Positions 27,155 to 36,232 of a stretch of 58,346 nt of DNA are shown here, piece after piece. The position numbers and the translations under genes were made by a program. This DNA is from Candidatus Rifleibacteriota bacterium (lineage in GTDB: Bacteria; Muiribacteriota; Ozemobacteria; Ozemobacterales; Ozemobacteraceae). The stretch covers positions 1 to 58,346 of the forward strand of contig CAJOND010000034.1 in NCBI GenBank assembly GCA_905236675.1, in the 5' to 3' direction. A model generated the notes under the pieces. That model saw only the letters and a list, made by a program, of their open reading frames with translations. It did not search any database and was not told where the DNA came from. Every line of letters starts with the position of its first letter. The first letter of the stretch is position 1.

Positions 27155-28681
27155 TTAAACAGTAATAGTATATACGTTAATAGGCGTGTCAAGACCTCTT
27201 ATTGTCTGTTTCTCGTGTTTTACAAAACTCATATTCTTAGGAGCATATTTAACAGATTCTTCATCTACTGCAATAGTAGTATTAAGAGTTTTATTATAAG
27301 CTTCAAGTCTAGATGCAAGATTAACTGTAGTACCCATTACCGTAAATTCTTGTCTTCTCTTCGAACCAATATTACCTGCTAAAACAGGACCTGTTGCAAT
27401 TCCAATTCTTATGTTAAAACATTCTTTTCCTTGTTGTGACCATTCTTTTTTTAACTTTTGTAATTCAACCAACATTGCTCTAGCTGCTTCGATAGCATTT
27501 TGAGAAGGATATGGTAAATCGCTAAGAACTCCAAAACGAGCCATAATAGCATCGCCAATAAATTTATCAATTTCACCTTGATAATCTAGAACTATTTCAG
27601 TCATTCTAGACAAATAATCATTCATTGCCAAAACAACTTCCTTTGGAGTAAGTTGAGAGCTGAAATGAGTAAAGCCTGCTATATCAGAAAACAATATGGA
27701 AGCATTTTTCATTTTGCCTCCTAAATCTACTTTTTCTGGATGTTTTAATAGTTCTTCTATAAGTTCTGACGAAGTATATCTAGAAAAAATATCGTGTAAA
27801 CGTCTTTTTTCCGCAATTTCTCTTTCACTAATCAACTTAGCGGATTCTAATTCCTCACGAGTCTGAACAAACACATCTGAATTTGTTATTGCACTACTAA
27901 TAAAAGACGGCAAAGCCATTAAAAATTTGTTTTCTGTATCATCGATTTTATCATGTCCATCAACAAAAGATTCAATATGAATAACTCCATATATTCTGTC
28001 TTTTGAAAATAAAGGTATGGCCACTATAGTTTTTAAATCTGGCTTATTATCCATTATTTTAATCAGTTCCGAATCATATTTGGCATCATCTCTATAAACA
28101 TTCTGCTTTCTTTTTAAAGCATAAGTAAGAATATGAGGAACGTTTTCAGGAATAATCAAAACCTTCTTTATATCATCAGAATAGCCTTGCCAACGAAAAG
28201 GATACAATTCTCGTTTTTCAGGGTCCAATAGAAAAAGAATATATCTCTTAGCTCCTACATCTGTTTGAACTAATTCACAAATAGCATTAAAAAGTTTATC
28301 TGGAGCCAAAGTATCAAGTAACATTTTTACTTTCCCCATGACAACAGCAAATCTTAATTTAGCTTGTTTAACTTTTTGATCCAAAACTTTTTGTTTTTCT
28401 AAATATTCGCTTTTTACTTTTCGAGCGTAGGCATTTTCCACTTCTTTCTTTATTTGTGGATTAAGCGTAGAGTCACTACCTATTTTTTTCTTTAAAAGAA
28501 ATATGATTACGGCAATCAAAGCAATAATAACAACTATAAGAAAAGCCGAAAAAACCCAGGCTATTGGGGTAGATGGAATTTCCAAAACAATATTAGGATC
28601 AGCAATATCTTGATTGGTATCTTGTCCTAACAATCTAATTGGAACAAGTAATATAGCCAATAAAAATAATTTATTTAACAT
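27155..28681 (-). CDS. membrane-bound class III adenylate cyclase with GAF domain
   Basis: Predicted cAMP-producing signalling enzyme. Order: signal peptide-like start (1-19), periplasmic segment, membrane span (~42-64), coiled coil (~80-110), a GAF domain (~115-265) that may sense a small ligand, another coiled coil, and the catalytic domain (~320-505). Metal-binding Asp333 (ILFSDIAGF) and Asp377 (FIGDAIMARFG) are present. The base-selecting pair is Lys373 and Thr451 (TVMGTTVNLASR), the Lys/Thr set of class IIIb enzymes, so ATP is the expected substrate. It lies 12 bases after the pilin-like gene and shares its operon. Confidence 0.9.
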   Translation of the reverse strand: MLNKLFLLAILLVPIRLLGQDTNQDIADPNIVLEIPSTPIAWVFSAFLIVVIIALIAVIIFLLKKKIGSDSTLNPQIKKEVENAYARKVKSEYLEKQKVLDQKVKQAKLRFAVVMGKVKMLLDTLAPDKLFNAICELVQTDVGAKRYILFLLDPEKRELYPFRWQGYSDDIKKVLIIPENVPHILTYALKRKQNVYRDDAKYDSELIKIMDNKPDLKTIVAIPLFSKDRIYGVIHIESFVDGHDKIDDTENKFLMALPSFISSAITNSDVFVQTREELESAKLISEREIAEKRRLHDIFSRYTSSELIEELLKHPEKVDLGGKMKNASILFSDIAGFTHFSSQLTPKEVVLAMNDYLSRMTEIVLDYQGEIDKFIGDAIMARFGVLSDLPYPSQNAIEAARAMLVELQKLKKEWSQQGKECFNIRIGIATGPVLAGNIGSKRRQEFTVMGTTVNLASRLEAYNKTLNTTIAVDEESVKYAPKNMSFVKHEKQTIRGLDTPINVYTITV

Positions 28682-28693
28682 TTAATAATTCCA

Positions 28694-29380
28694 TTAATAA
28701 ATTGGATCTGGAGTTTCATGCGAATCAACATTTAATTTAAATTTGTGGTTTTGAGGTATTTCACTTCCTTTTCCCACATATGTATCTGGAGGAGACAGAG
28801 TTATTGATATTTCCAACAACGTTCCAACCACATCACCAGTAGAACCTAAACCAGCATAAGATCTATTATTATCTGCCTGATAAGCTATTTTTTTCGTTGA
28901 AAATTGAATGCTTTTAACATCATCTAATTGTGCTATTACTTTTTTTCCTTTACTACTAACAAGAGTTATTTTTTTACCTTCTTTATATAGGTAATAATAA
29001 CAAGAACTACTACTATGACTAGGAATTGCATCAGAAAAATCAAAATTCAAAGTAGATACATTCCACGCTAATATGATATGTCTTCCTTCGTTTTCGTTTG
29101 GGTTAGTATGTAAAAGAAGAGGTTTTGAAGCTACATTTTTTAAACTCGGATGGGGGTTAGATATTTCATCGTCTGGAATATCAAGTAAATCGCTAGCTTC
29201 TTCTATATATTTTCTGAATTGAGTCCAAAAACGTTCAGCCTGTACCGTTCTTTCCTGTTTCCATAAAGAAATAGAAAAAGCAGCATTACTCCTTCCAAAT
29301 AAGTACATAATGCCAACAATTATTATTGAAAGCACCATAATGGAAATCAATATTTCCACCAATGAAAAGCCTTTTCTCAT
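28694..29380 (-). CDS. type IV pilin-like protein (PilW/GspJ-like)
   Basis: The N-terminus MRKG/FSLVEILISIMVLS is a textbook prepilin site with Gly before the cut and Glu5. After the hydrophobic helix (~8-27) comes QAERFWTQFRKYIEEASDLL, a GspJ/PilW-type amphipathic helix, then a ~170-residue beta-rich domain. It is the first gene of an operon with the GAF-cyclase, which hints at a link between cAMP signalling and the filament apparatus (inference). An extended -10 (TGTTATAAT on the minus strand, 29411-29416) lies ~30 bases upstream. Confidence 0.85.
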   Translation of the reverse strand: MRKGFSLVEILISIMVLSIIIVGIMYLFGRSNAAFSISLWKQERTVQAERFWTQFRKYIEEASDLLDIPDDEISNPHPSLKNVASKPLLLHTNPNENEGRHIILAWNVSTLNFDFSDAIPSHSSSSCYYYLYKEGKKITLVSSKGKKVIAQLDDVKSIQFSTKKIAYQADNNRSYAGLGSTGDVVGTLLEISITLSPPDTYVGKGSEIPQNHKFKLNVDSHETPDPIY

Positions 29381-29554
29381 AAAAAACCTCTTTTGGTAAC
29401 CATGGCATTTATTATAACATATGAATACGAATAACTTAATAAGTTTTGTATCTGCTCTCTTAAAAAGTGCCGAAAAACATCAATATTTAATAATAGTCAA
29501 CAAAAGCAGCCAAATAATGTATAATAATTCAAAACGAAATATCACGGATAAATT

Positions 29555-30025
29555 ATGACCTATAATTCGAATTATTTAGAATTTATTAGTAATTCATTGC
29601 TAATCATGATTGCCTGGGGCTTTATGGCATTTTCATTTTATTCGTGGGGTGATATTCTAACCAGATTATTAGCAATAAACATATCTTCTTCAAAAAAGCA
29701 TATCGCAAAAATATGGTTAGGCTGGGTTTTTGGTTTATTAATATTCGCTTTTTACCATTTGTTTTTCCCAATAAATGCTTTTGCAAGCTGTTTGTTCTAT
29801 TTTTCTGGAATTATTTATTTCTTCAAAAAATTTGCAAGTAAATTAATACCTTTTTTTAAAAAGATAGGACTTTTGAAACTCTCTTTTATATTATTAATCT
29901 TTTGTGCTTCTGCAATCATAGCTATACAACTACCTATAAACTATGATACCGGTCTTTATCATTTAAATTCAATTAGATGGGTAAATGAACATCATATAAT
30001 AAAAGGGATTGGAAACCTGGATTAA
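29555..30025 (+). pseudogene. 5' part of a broken LIC_10190-like multi-spanning membrane protein gene
   Basis: The 156 codons match the first ~155 residues of the intact gene downstream nearly in step (AKIWLGWVFG, PINAFASC, FDTGLYH versus YDTGLYH, NEHHIIKG). The frame stops at 30025 just after IKGIGNLD, where the intact copy continues LHTRLGFNQ. Comparison shows 13 bases missing between AACCT and GGATTAAATCAG. Restoring them would give a 597-codon gene. A -10 box TATAAT (29520-29525) and an unremarkable leader precede the ATG. Confidence 0.8.
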
Positions 30026-30132
30026 ATCAGCTTTTTTTCGTCTACTCAGCTTCACTGAACTTTCATCCTTATTTAAATGATTATGCTTTTCATGCCTCAA
30101 ATAGTTTTTTATTTGCTATATTTGCTGCGAGT

Positions 30133-31332
30133 TTGATTCTTAGTAGTAAAGTTGTAGACATGCTTTTATTATGCTTGTTTTTTTATATTCCAATGCCCTA
30201 TTACTGGATTGCTAACCCAACCCCTGATATAGCATCAACTTTATTACAGATTACTGCTTTCTGGCTATTTCTTGATGCCATACAGAATAAATCAGGAAAA
30301 AATGATCAACCGCATATTATATCTGTTGTAGCTATTTTGTCCGCTATTTTGGTTACAGTCAAGCTTAGTAATATTATTTTTGCTCTTGGATTAGGCATTA
30401 TAACGTTAATATATAGTGGTAAACATCCTTTTGATAAGTTAGGATTAAGAGCCTTCAAAAAATCTTTTGTATTTATATTTGTATTTATATCACTTTGGGT
30501 CTTAAGAGGCTATATACAAACAGGTTATCCTGTTTTTCCATCAGATAAAGGCGGAATAAAATTTACCTGGTCTGTTCCAAAAGCTCTAGCTAATTATATG
30601 GAAAGCTGCGTTTATTGTGGTTCAAAAACTAACGGTCAAATAGTAGATCCACAGCATCCCATTTTCAAAGAAAAATGGGCATGGATTGATCCTTGGATAA
30701 AATGGAATTTCTTTAATGAAAATGAATACTTGAGTGGAGACTGGAAGTCAGATTCTGTTACTATGCTTTTACTGATATTATTCCCTATGACAATGTTTAA
30801 CTGGGGAATAGGATCTGTAGATTTGTTTATATTAGGAACAATATTCTTTTTGGTTTGGCTGAGAGCATTATTCAAACAAAAAGGACTTTTTTATAAAACA
30901 AAATATTTGTTTTATTTATTACTAGTAGCTGTCGCTTCCATTTATTTCTGGATTACTGTCGCTCCAGAAGTAAGATTTGCCAACGGAATTTTCATAGTTT
31001 TTTTTATAACTTCTTTATTGTTAGTAAAAGCAGCTTATCCAAAAATGACCTTAAAACCATATTTAAAAAATGTTCTTATGATTCTTCCGATAATCTTCTT
31101 TATATGGGCCTTTATACTTGAAATTTATAACAATAATTTTCATATTGGAGGAATAGAAAAACTGAATAAAGCACCCATGAAGGTTTTTGTTACAAAATCT
31201 GGATTCAAACTTCTTGTTCCTACACAAAGTGATCAATGCTGGGATTCTGATTTGCCATCAACTCCTTTCCCAAAAGAAAACCTAACCCTTATAGGAAACT
31301 GTATTGATGATGGGTTCTGTTTGAAAGACTAA
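30133..31332 (+). pseudogene. 3' part of the same broken membrane protein gene
   Basis: Homology to the intact downstream gene begins at about 30026 in this frame (NQLFFVYSASLNFHPYLND) and runs to the end. The ATG at 30133 is only the first start codon available and has no ribosome site. About seven membrane spans remain, and the C-terminus keeps the shared ending (CWDSDLPST, then DDGFC). If translated alone, it would lack the motif-bearing N-terminal loop, so loss of function is likely. Confidence 0.8.
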
Positions 31333-31352
31333 TACTTATATAGAGGTTATTT

Positions 31353-33110
31353 ATGCCAATAGATATTTTTGGTTTTCTAAGAGATTCTTTTTGTATAATG
31401 CTTGCTTGGCTTTTTTTAGCAATTTCATTTTTTAGTTGGGGACATTGTTTTGCCAAAATACTGAATTTAAAAATTTCCAGCTATAAAGGAATAATTGCCA
31501 AAATATGGTTAGGCTGGGTATTTGGCATTTTCTTTTATACCGTATATAATTTATTTCTCCCTATAAATGCTTTTGCAAGCTGTATCTTTTATTTTCCTGC
31601 CTTTATTTTCTTTATTATAAAATATTTGAAAAAAGTACCTGGTTTTATTAAGCCCATCAGCTTAAAGAACAAAATTGCTATTATACTTACACTATTTATA
31701 GCCGCAACAGTATCTATTCAATTACCAATGAATTTTGATACAGGTCTTTACCATTTTAACAATATAAGATGGGCAAACGAACATCATATTATCAAAGGTC
31801 TAGGAAATTTACATACCAGATTAGGATTTAATCAGTCATTTTTTCTTTATTCTGCATCTTTAAATTTTCATCCTTATTTAAATGATTATGCATATCATGT
31901 AGCAAACAGTTTTTTATATGCTCTGTTTTGCATTAGCATGATACTAGGGGGAACAATAGTAGATTATCTTTTACTTGCACTATTCTTCTATATACCAATG
32001 CCATATTTCTGGATAAATAACCCGACACCAGATATGGCTTCGACTTTAGTTCAAATAACTGCTTTTAGATATTTTATCGAAGTAATTTATTATAAAAATT
32101 CAAATAAAATAAATATATTTGCATTTGTTGGTATATTGTTAGCCGTGATGGTCAGCCTAAAGTTAAGCAATGCGGTTTTGGCACTAGGTCTAGGTTTAAT
32201 AATAATATTTATTCTAAGCAAATCTTCTATTGATAAAACTGATAAAAAATTAATTAAATCTATATTCTCATTTATAGCTATATATTTCATTATTTGGGTA
32301 TTAAGAGGCTATATTCAAACAGGTTATCCTTTGTTCCCATCTTCTATTGGCCGCATAGATTTCGACTGGACAGTTCCTCTAGAATTAACAAATAAAACAG
32401 AAAAAGAAATCTATGCTTATGCAAAACTTAACAATTATGACTACAATTCACCTCTTCTAAACAACTGGGGTTGGATAGACTCATGGCTTAAAGAAAGCTT
32501 CTTCAATGTTGATGATGGGTCTTTGAACTTTTACAGTATAATCCTTATGGTCTTTTTCCCAATGACAATGATTTATTGGGGCATTGGTTCATTAACACTT
32601 TTAATTGTAAGTTTATTGCTTTTTACGTTCTGGCTAATATCTGCTTTTTCAAATAAAAATATCTGGAATAAATCTAAACTATTATTATGTTTATTTACTA
32701 CTGAAATCATATCCATCCTCTTCTGGTTTTTTACAGCTCCAAATCCAAGATTTGCCAATGGTATATTTGTATTACTTTTTACAACAGTATTAATACTGAT
32801 TAAAGTGTCTTTCCCTAAAATTAAAGTAAAAAAAGATATTAAGAATGGTTTCTTATTCTATTCATTTTTTATGTTTTTAATTTGTTTCTGTTGTGATTAT
32901 TCTAACGATGAATTTACAATTACTAAAATGCAAATAATAAGAAAAATAAATATGAATAATTACGTAACCAATTCTGGTTTAAAAATCTTAGTCCCTGCTA
33001 AAAAAGAAGAAAATTGCTGGGATTCTGATTTGCCTTCAACCACAGAACCCAATCCTTATCTTGCTTTAAGAGGCCAATCTATTGATGACGGTTTTTGTAT
33101 AAAGAAATGA
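31353..33110 (+). CDS. LIC_10190-like multi-spanning membrane protein, possible GT-C glycosyltransferase
   Basis: A 585-aa integral membrane protein with about 11-13 spans. An external loop carries the striking stretch PMNFDTGLYHFNNIRWANEH followed by GLGNLHTRLGFNQSF, reminiscent of the LIC_10190 family known from leptospires and cyanobacteria and of GT-C enzymes that use an acidic residue after the first spans. That points to polyprenyl-sugar transfer, but function is inferred. The soluble C-terminus has paired Cys (ENCWDSDLPST, DDGFC). It is intact, while its upstream tandem paralogue is broken; the two are 20 bases apart. Confidence 0.7.
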   Translation: MPIDIFGFLRDSFCIMLAWLFLAISFFSWGHCFAKILNLKISSYKGIIAKIWLGWVFGIFFYTVYNLFLPINAFASCIFYFPAFIFFIIKYLKKVPGFIKPISLKNKIAIILTLFIAATVSIQLPMNFDTGLYHFNNIRWANEHHIIKGLGNLHTRLGFNQSFFLYSASLNFHPYLNDYAYHVANSFLYALFCISMILGGTIVDYLLLALFFYIPMPYFWINNPTPDMASTLVQITAFRYFIEVIYYKNSNKINIFAFVGILLAVMVSLKLSNAVLALGLGLIIIFILSKSSIDKTDKKLIKSIFSFIAIYFIIWVLRGYIQTGYPLFPSSIGRIDFDWTVPLELTNKTEKEIYAYAKLNNYDYNSPLLNNWGWIDSWLKESFFNVDDGSLNFYSIILMVFFPMTMIYWGIGSLTLLIVSLLLFTFWLISAFSNKNIWNKSKLLLCLFTTEIISILFWFFTAPNPRFANGIFVLLFTTVLILIKVSFPKIKVKKDIKNGFLFYSFFMFLICFCCDYSNDEFTITKMQIIRKINMNNYVTNSGLKILVPAKKEENCWDSDLPSTTEPNPYLALRGQSIDDGFCIKK

Positions 33111-33155
33111 AGAAGAAAATTTAGTGTTTCGTAGACAGTTTTTCTTCTCGAAATA

Positions 33156-35078
33156 CTATTCATTTGTTCCAAATTCTGCATCTAGTTGAGCCAAAGCATC
33201 AATAAGCATTTTCCAGGAAATCTGGCAAACTCCGCCGACTTCCTTGAACCATTTTTTCATAATCTTTATATGCTGTAAATTGCATCGTTTTGGGTCTTCA
33301 CAAAGGGATGGAAGCTGGTTAATATCAAGTTCGAATTTAACTATAACCATCTGAACTATATGCATTAGATAAAGGTTAAAATATTTTCCACTAGATATTA
33401 TCTTCGCTTTTGTCTTTACCAGCCAAGACATAAATTCTTTTAATTCATCGTCAGGAAATCTTTGCAGGAAATCGTCTATTTCGTTGATATTATCACGTCC
33501 TAATCGAATCTCAAATTCTGCTATGCGTTGTTCCCCTTCTAAACAGCTATTTACAACTTTTTCGACCTCTTCACGAGTAGCTACCATTATTTTTCTTAAT
33601 GATTTCCATTGTTGAGCTATTTCTGTTTCATCAGGGTATTTACATTCTTTCTGAAAGACACCTAAAGTATCAATAGGCTTATTGCAATACTTTTTAACAG
33701 CTTCTTTCAAAGTAGAAATCTTTGTACCTTCTATATATGCTCCACCTTCGGTAGCGTTTATACAAGTACCCTGGTAAGTAAGCATATCTGTTTCAAAAGC
33801 TTTTCTGAACATATCATATATTTTGTTTGTATAGACAAATTCAGAATAATTGCCTTTAACTTTATATAGATTTTCCTGCTTTAAATGAAGGTTGGTGACT
33901 TCTGGCGCTCCCTCTGCATGAGTCTTTTCTGCGCTTGCAAAAGAGCAATCCTGCCCGACAAGTATTATAGGGTCACAACCCATTGCCTCTAATATTTTAA
34001 AACCAAGATTTGAACAGGAAGGACCCGTTGTTAAAGTGCCTTTAGGAACCTGTATCCATTCAAAATGAGCAAAATTGCGATAGCTGATAACTTTAGGACC
34101 ATTCCATGCATCATAAGAGTGTTTTAAAATTACAGGACAGGCAGCAAGCCATATTTTTGCTTTATAGTCCTCGGGAAGTTCTTTAAACATTGTCGCTACA
34201 TGCTCTATTCTTTCTACACTTACAGCAGCATGTGGAACGATATTATGCTTGTTTAGAGTTCTTAAAGCAGAATCTGCAGCAATCATAACACAATTGCCTA
34301 AAGCAGGTTTCAAGTCCTCAATATTTTTATCCAGTGATGGACCAGTTGAAACTAATATTCCAGGCACTTTCTTGAATTTTCCAAAGAGATCTTTTATTCC
34401 AGGACTTCGCAATATGAGTGACATATTATCCATAATGCTTTGTAAACCTATCATAGAGTCTTTGGGACAGTTGCCGTAATTGAAGATTATATTAAAAGCA
34501 GCATCTTTAAAACATTTAAGTATATGCTGATGATAGTTTTCGTGGATTCTTGTTATTACAGGATGATCGAATACTACTAAAGTTTTCAAGAATAACTGAA
34601 TTGTAATACCGACTTTTTTAAGAAGTTCGTTTAAAACAACAAAAGCCTCATCTGGTCTTATTCCAACAACCCAGACAAATTTTGGATTTTCAAGCAAATC
34701 GGTTACATCAACGTTTTCTAATGCAGTTTTGAAAGCTTTTAGATCTTTTTCTATAACTAATGTGTAAATATTGTTATTCCCATATATTTTGCTTGCTGCA
34801 CGCAGATGATAACCTAATCCAAAACCCATAATCATCATTACTTTAGGGTTAATTAGTTTTGCATTCGTGAGTTGCTGTTCTGCTTCTTTTACAGGATCAT
34901 ATTTACTGTGAACCTGAAAAACTTTACCATCTTTTTTTATAGCAAGAGTTTTAACTCCACTCTTGGCATCTGAAATTATATATTCGCAGTCTGATTCTGG
35001 ACAGCTATTCAAAGCCTGATAAATAATCGGCATTCTTTTCTTTAAGATTTTTAGATTGTTTTGATAAATATTAGACAT
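33156..35078 (-). CDS. Maf-type (DUF115/MptE-like) motility-associated factor glycosyltransferase
   Basis: Putative transferase of nonulosonic acid (pseudaminic or legionaminic acid) to Ser/Thr of surface proteins, classically flagellin. The 640 residues show the family centre at ~215-400: GILVSTGPSLDKNIEDLK, VMIAADSALRTLNKHNIVPH and the later PIILVGQDCSFASAEKTHAEG, all hallmark Maf segments. The N-terminal part (VMMIMGFGLGYHLRAASKIY) is a Rossmann-like domain. No flagellar genes are in the window; the pseI, pseH and pseC homologues nearby could supply the sugar, and the target may be a pilin or secreted protein. Ribosome site CTGGAG precedes the ATG. Confidence 0.85.
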   Translation of the reverse strand: MSNIYQNNLKILKKRMPIIYQALNSCPESDCEYIISDAKSGVKTLAIKKDGKVFQVHSKYDPVKEAEQQLTNAKLINPKVMMIMGFGLGYHLRAASKIYGNNNIYTLVIEKDLKAFKTALENVDVTDLLENPKFVWVVGIRPDEAFVVLNELLKKVGITIQLFLKTLVVFDHPVITRIHENYHQHILKCFKDAAFNIIFNYGNCPKDSMIGLQSIMDNMSLILRSPGIKDLFGKFKKVPGILVSTGPSLDKNIEDLKPALGNCVMIAADSALRTLNKHNIVPHAAVSVERIEHVATMFKELPEDYKAKIWLAACPVILKHSYDAWNGPKVISYRNFAHFEWIQVPKGTLTTGPSCSNLGFKILEAMGCDPIILVGQDCSFASAEKTHAEGAPEVTNLHLKQENLYKVKGNYSEFVYTNKIYDMFRKAFETDMLTYQGTCINATEGGAYIEGTKISTLKEAVKKYCNKPIDTLGVFQKECKYPDETEIAQQWKSLRKIMVATREEVEKVVNSCLEGEQRIAEFEIRLGRDNINEIDDFLQRFPDDELKEFMSWLVKTKAKIISSGKYFNLYLMHIVQMVIVKFELDINQLPSLCEDPKRCNLQHIKIMKKWFKEVGGVCQISWKMLIDALAQLDAEFGTNE

Positions 35079-35134
35079 AAAAAAGCTCTCCAGGAAAAAT
35101 TTTTATCTATTATAACACTTAATATCTAAATAAA

Positions 35135-35169
35135 AAAACCCTCAAATGCTTAAAGCATTTGAGGGTTTT
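35135..35169 (-). terminator. intrinsic terminator of the two secreted-protein genes
   Basis: A 16-bp perfect stem (35135-35150 with 35154-35169, core CCCTCAAATGCT, loop of three bases) is followed on the minus strand by a T tract. It ends the operon of the two secreted proteins; its symmetry allows some bidirectional action. Confidence 0.88.
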
Positions 35170-35185
35170 AAGAAGTCATTATTTA

Positions 35186-36211
35186 TTAGTATTTAACTTT
35201 GATTGGAACAAAAAGAACTTCACGATTTCCTGTTGTATCTCTTGCGTCTAAGTAGAAATACGGCTTTTCTGGAATTTTTATACCAGCCAAGTCATATTCT
35301 GGCTGATTTTCCTGACAAACTGGAGTTGGTTCTCCACCTGCTCCTGCACAGATGCCATACTTAACTTTGTTTGTATCAAGCTTATAATTATCGTTACCAG
35401 TTACGGTAATCTTTATGACATCTCCTCTACCAACAGTGATAGTTGCTTGTTCATCAGGTGCAATCATATCAGTGCCCAAAATAAGACCGGAAACAACTTC
35501 TTCGTAATCAGGATCACTTTCTTTATTGAAAAGACTTCCTTTTATTATCAAATCAGCTGTCTTAGGCAATGGGAAATGGTTAGGAGGATTTTCTACAGGA
35601 TATATACTACCAGAAGAACCATTAACTACAGAAATTTCTAGTCCACATGTAGGTGGAGTTATATCTTTTACTCTAACATCCTTTGCTCCACTTGAATTGG
35701 CAAAAGTCTTTTTCCTATCGCCAGATTCAGTGTCATAAGACATTTTACGCCCTACATCACAATATAAGGCTCCTTTTCTTGTGGGAGTTACAGGAACAAC
35801 TTCCATTATATTAGGAGCTTGTCCAGGAGTAGAAAGACATTTCGTAGTTTTATTCGTTTCCCAGTTAATAATTCGCCAGTTTACAGAAGGTTTTCCTTCC
35901 CATTCAGGATTAGGAATAAGCATTTTTCGGTCTTTAGTTGGCGGATTATCAAAGAAAATATCGCTATCAGCCTGAATCCAGATAGGTTCATCTTCTGTTA
36001 AAACTTTAGGAATTTTTTCGCCATTCTGCAAATAAAGTTTCAAAGGAATAACAGGAGTGATATACTTTGGAACAGGCTCTAATTCAACACCTTCAAGCCA
36101 GGGAGTTTTACTATTATCAGTTTTACTGTTAGAAGCGGCTTCCTCTGCTATTAGAGGCATTGCACTAATAGCAAAGGTAACCAAAAAATTAAATAAAAGT
36201 GTTTTTTTCAT
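35186..36211 (-). CDS. secreted protein of unknown function, paralogue of the neighbouring upstream gene
   Basis: No family recognised. A signal peptide (MKKTLLFNFLVTFAISAMPLIA) is followed by a ~320-residue beta-rich region. Cys residues (C in TTKCLST, LYCDVG, TCGLEIS, YGICAGAG, TPVCQEN) suggest disulfides. The tail DARDTTGNREVLFVPIKV looks like an Ig-like domain edge. The segment VRVKDITPPTCGLEI followed by DPDYEEVVSGLI aligns with the neighbour's VIVHDCTAPDVWIAF and SDYEEVSYLFI, so the two genes are related. It lies 21 bases downstream of that gene and shares its promoter. Extracellular or periplasmic location is expected. Confidence 0.72.
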   Translation of the reverse strand: MKKTLLFNFLVTFAISAMPLIAEEAASNSKTDNSKTPWLEGVELEPVPKYITPVIPLKLYLQNGEKIPKVLTEDEPIWIQADSDIFFDNPPTKDRKMLIPNPEWEGKPSVNWRIINWETNKTTKCLSTPGQAPNIMEVVPVTPTRKGALYCDVGRKMSYDTESGDRKKTFANSSGAKDVRVKDITPPTCGLEISVVNGSSGSIYPVENPPNHFPLPKTADLIIKGSLFNKESDPDYEEVVSGLILGTDMIAPDEQATITVGRGDVIKITVTGNDNYKLDTNKVKYGICAGAGGEPTPVCQENQPEYDLAGIKIPEKPYFYLDARDTTGNREVLFVPIKVKY

Positions 36212-36232
36212 TCGTTTTCGTTAGCTTATCTA

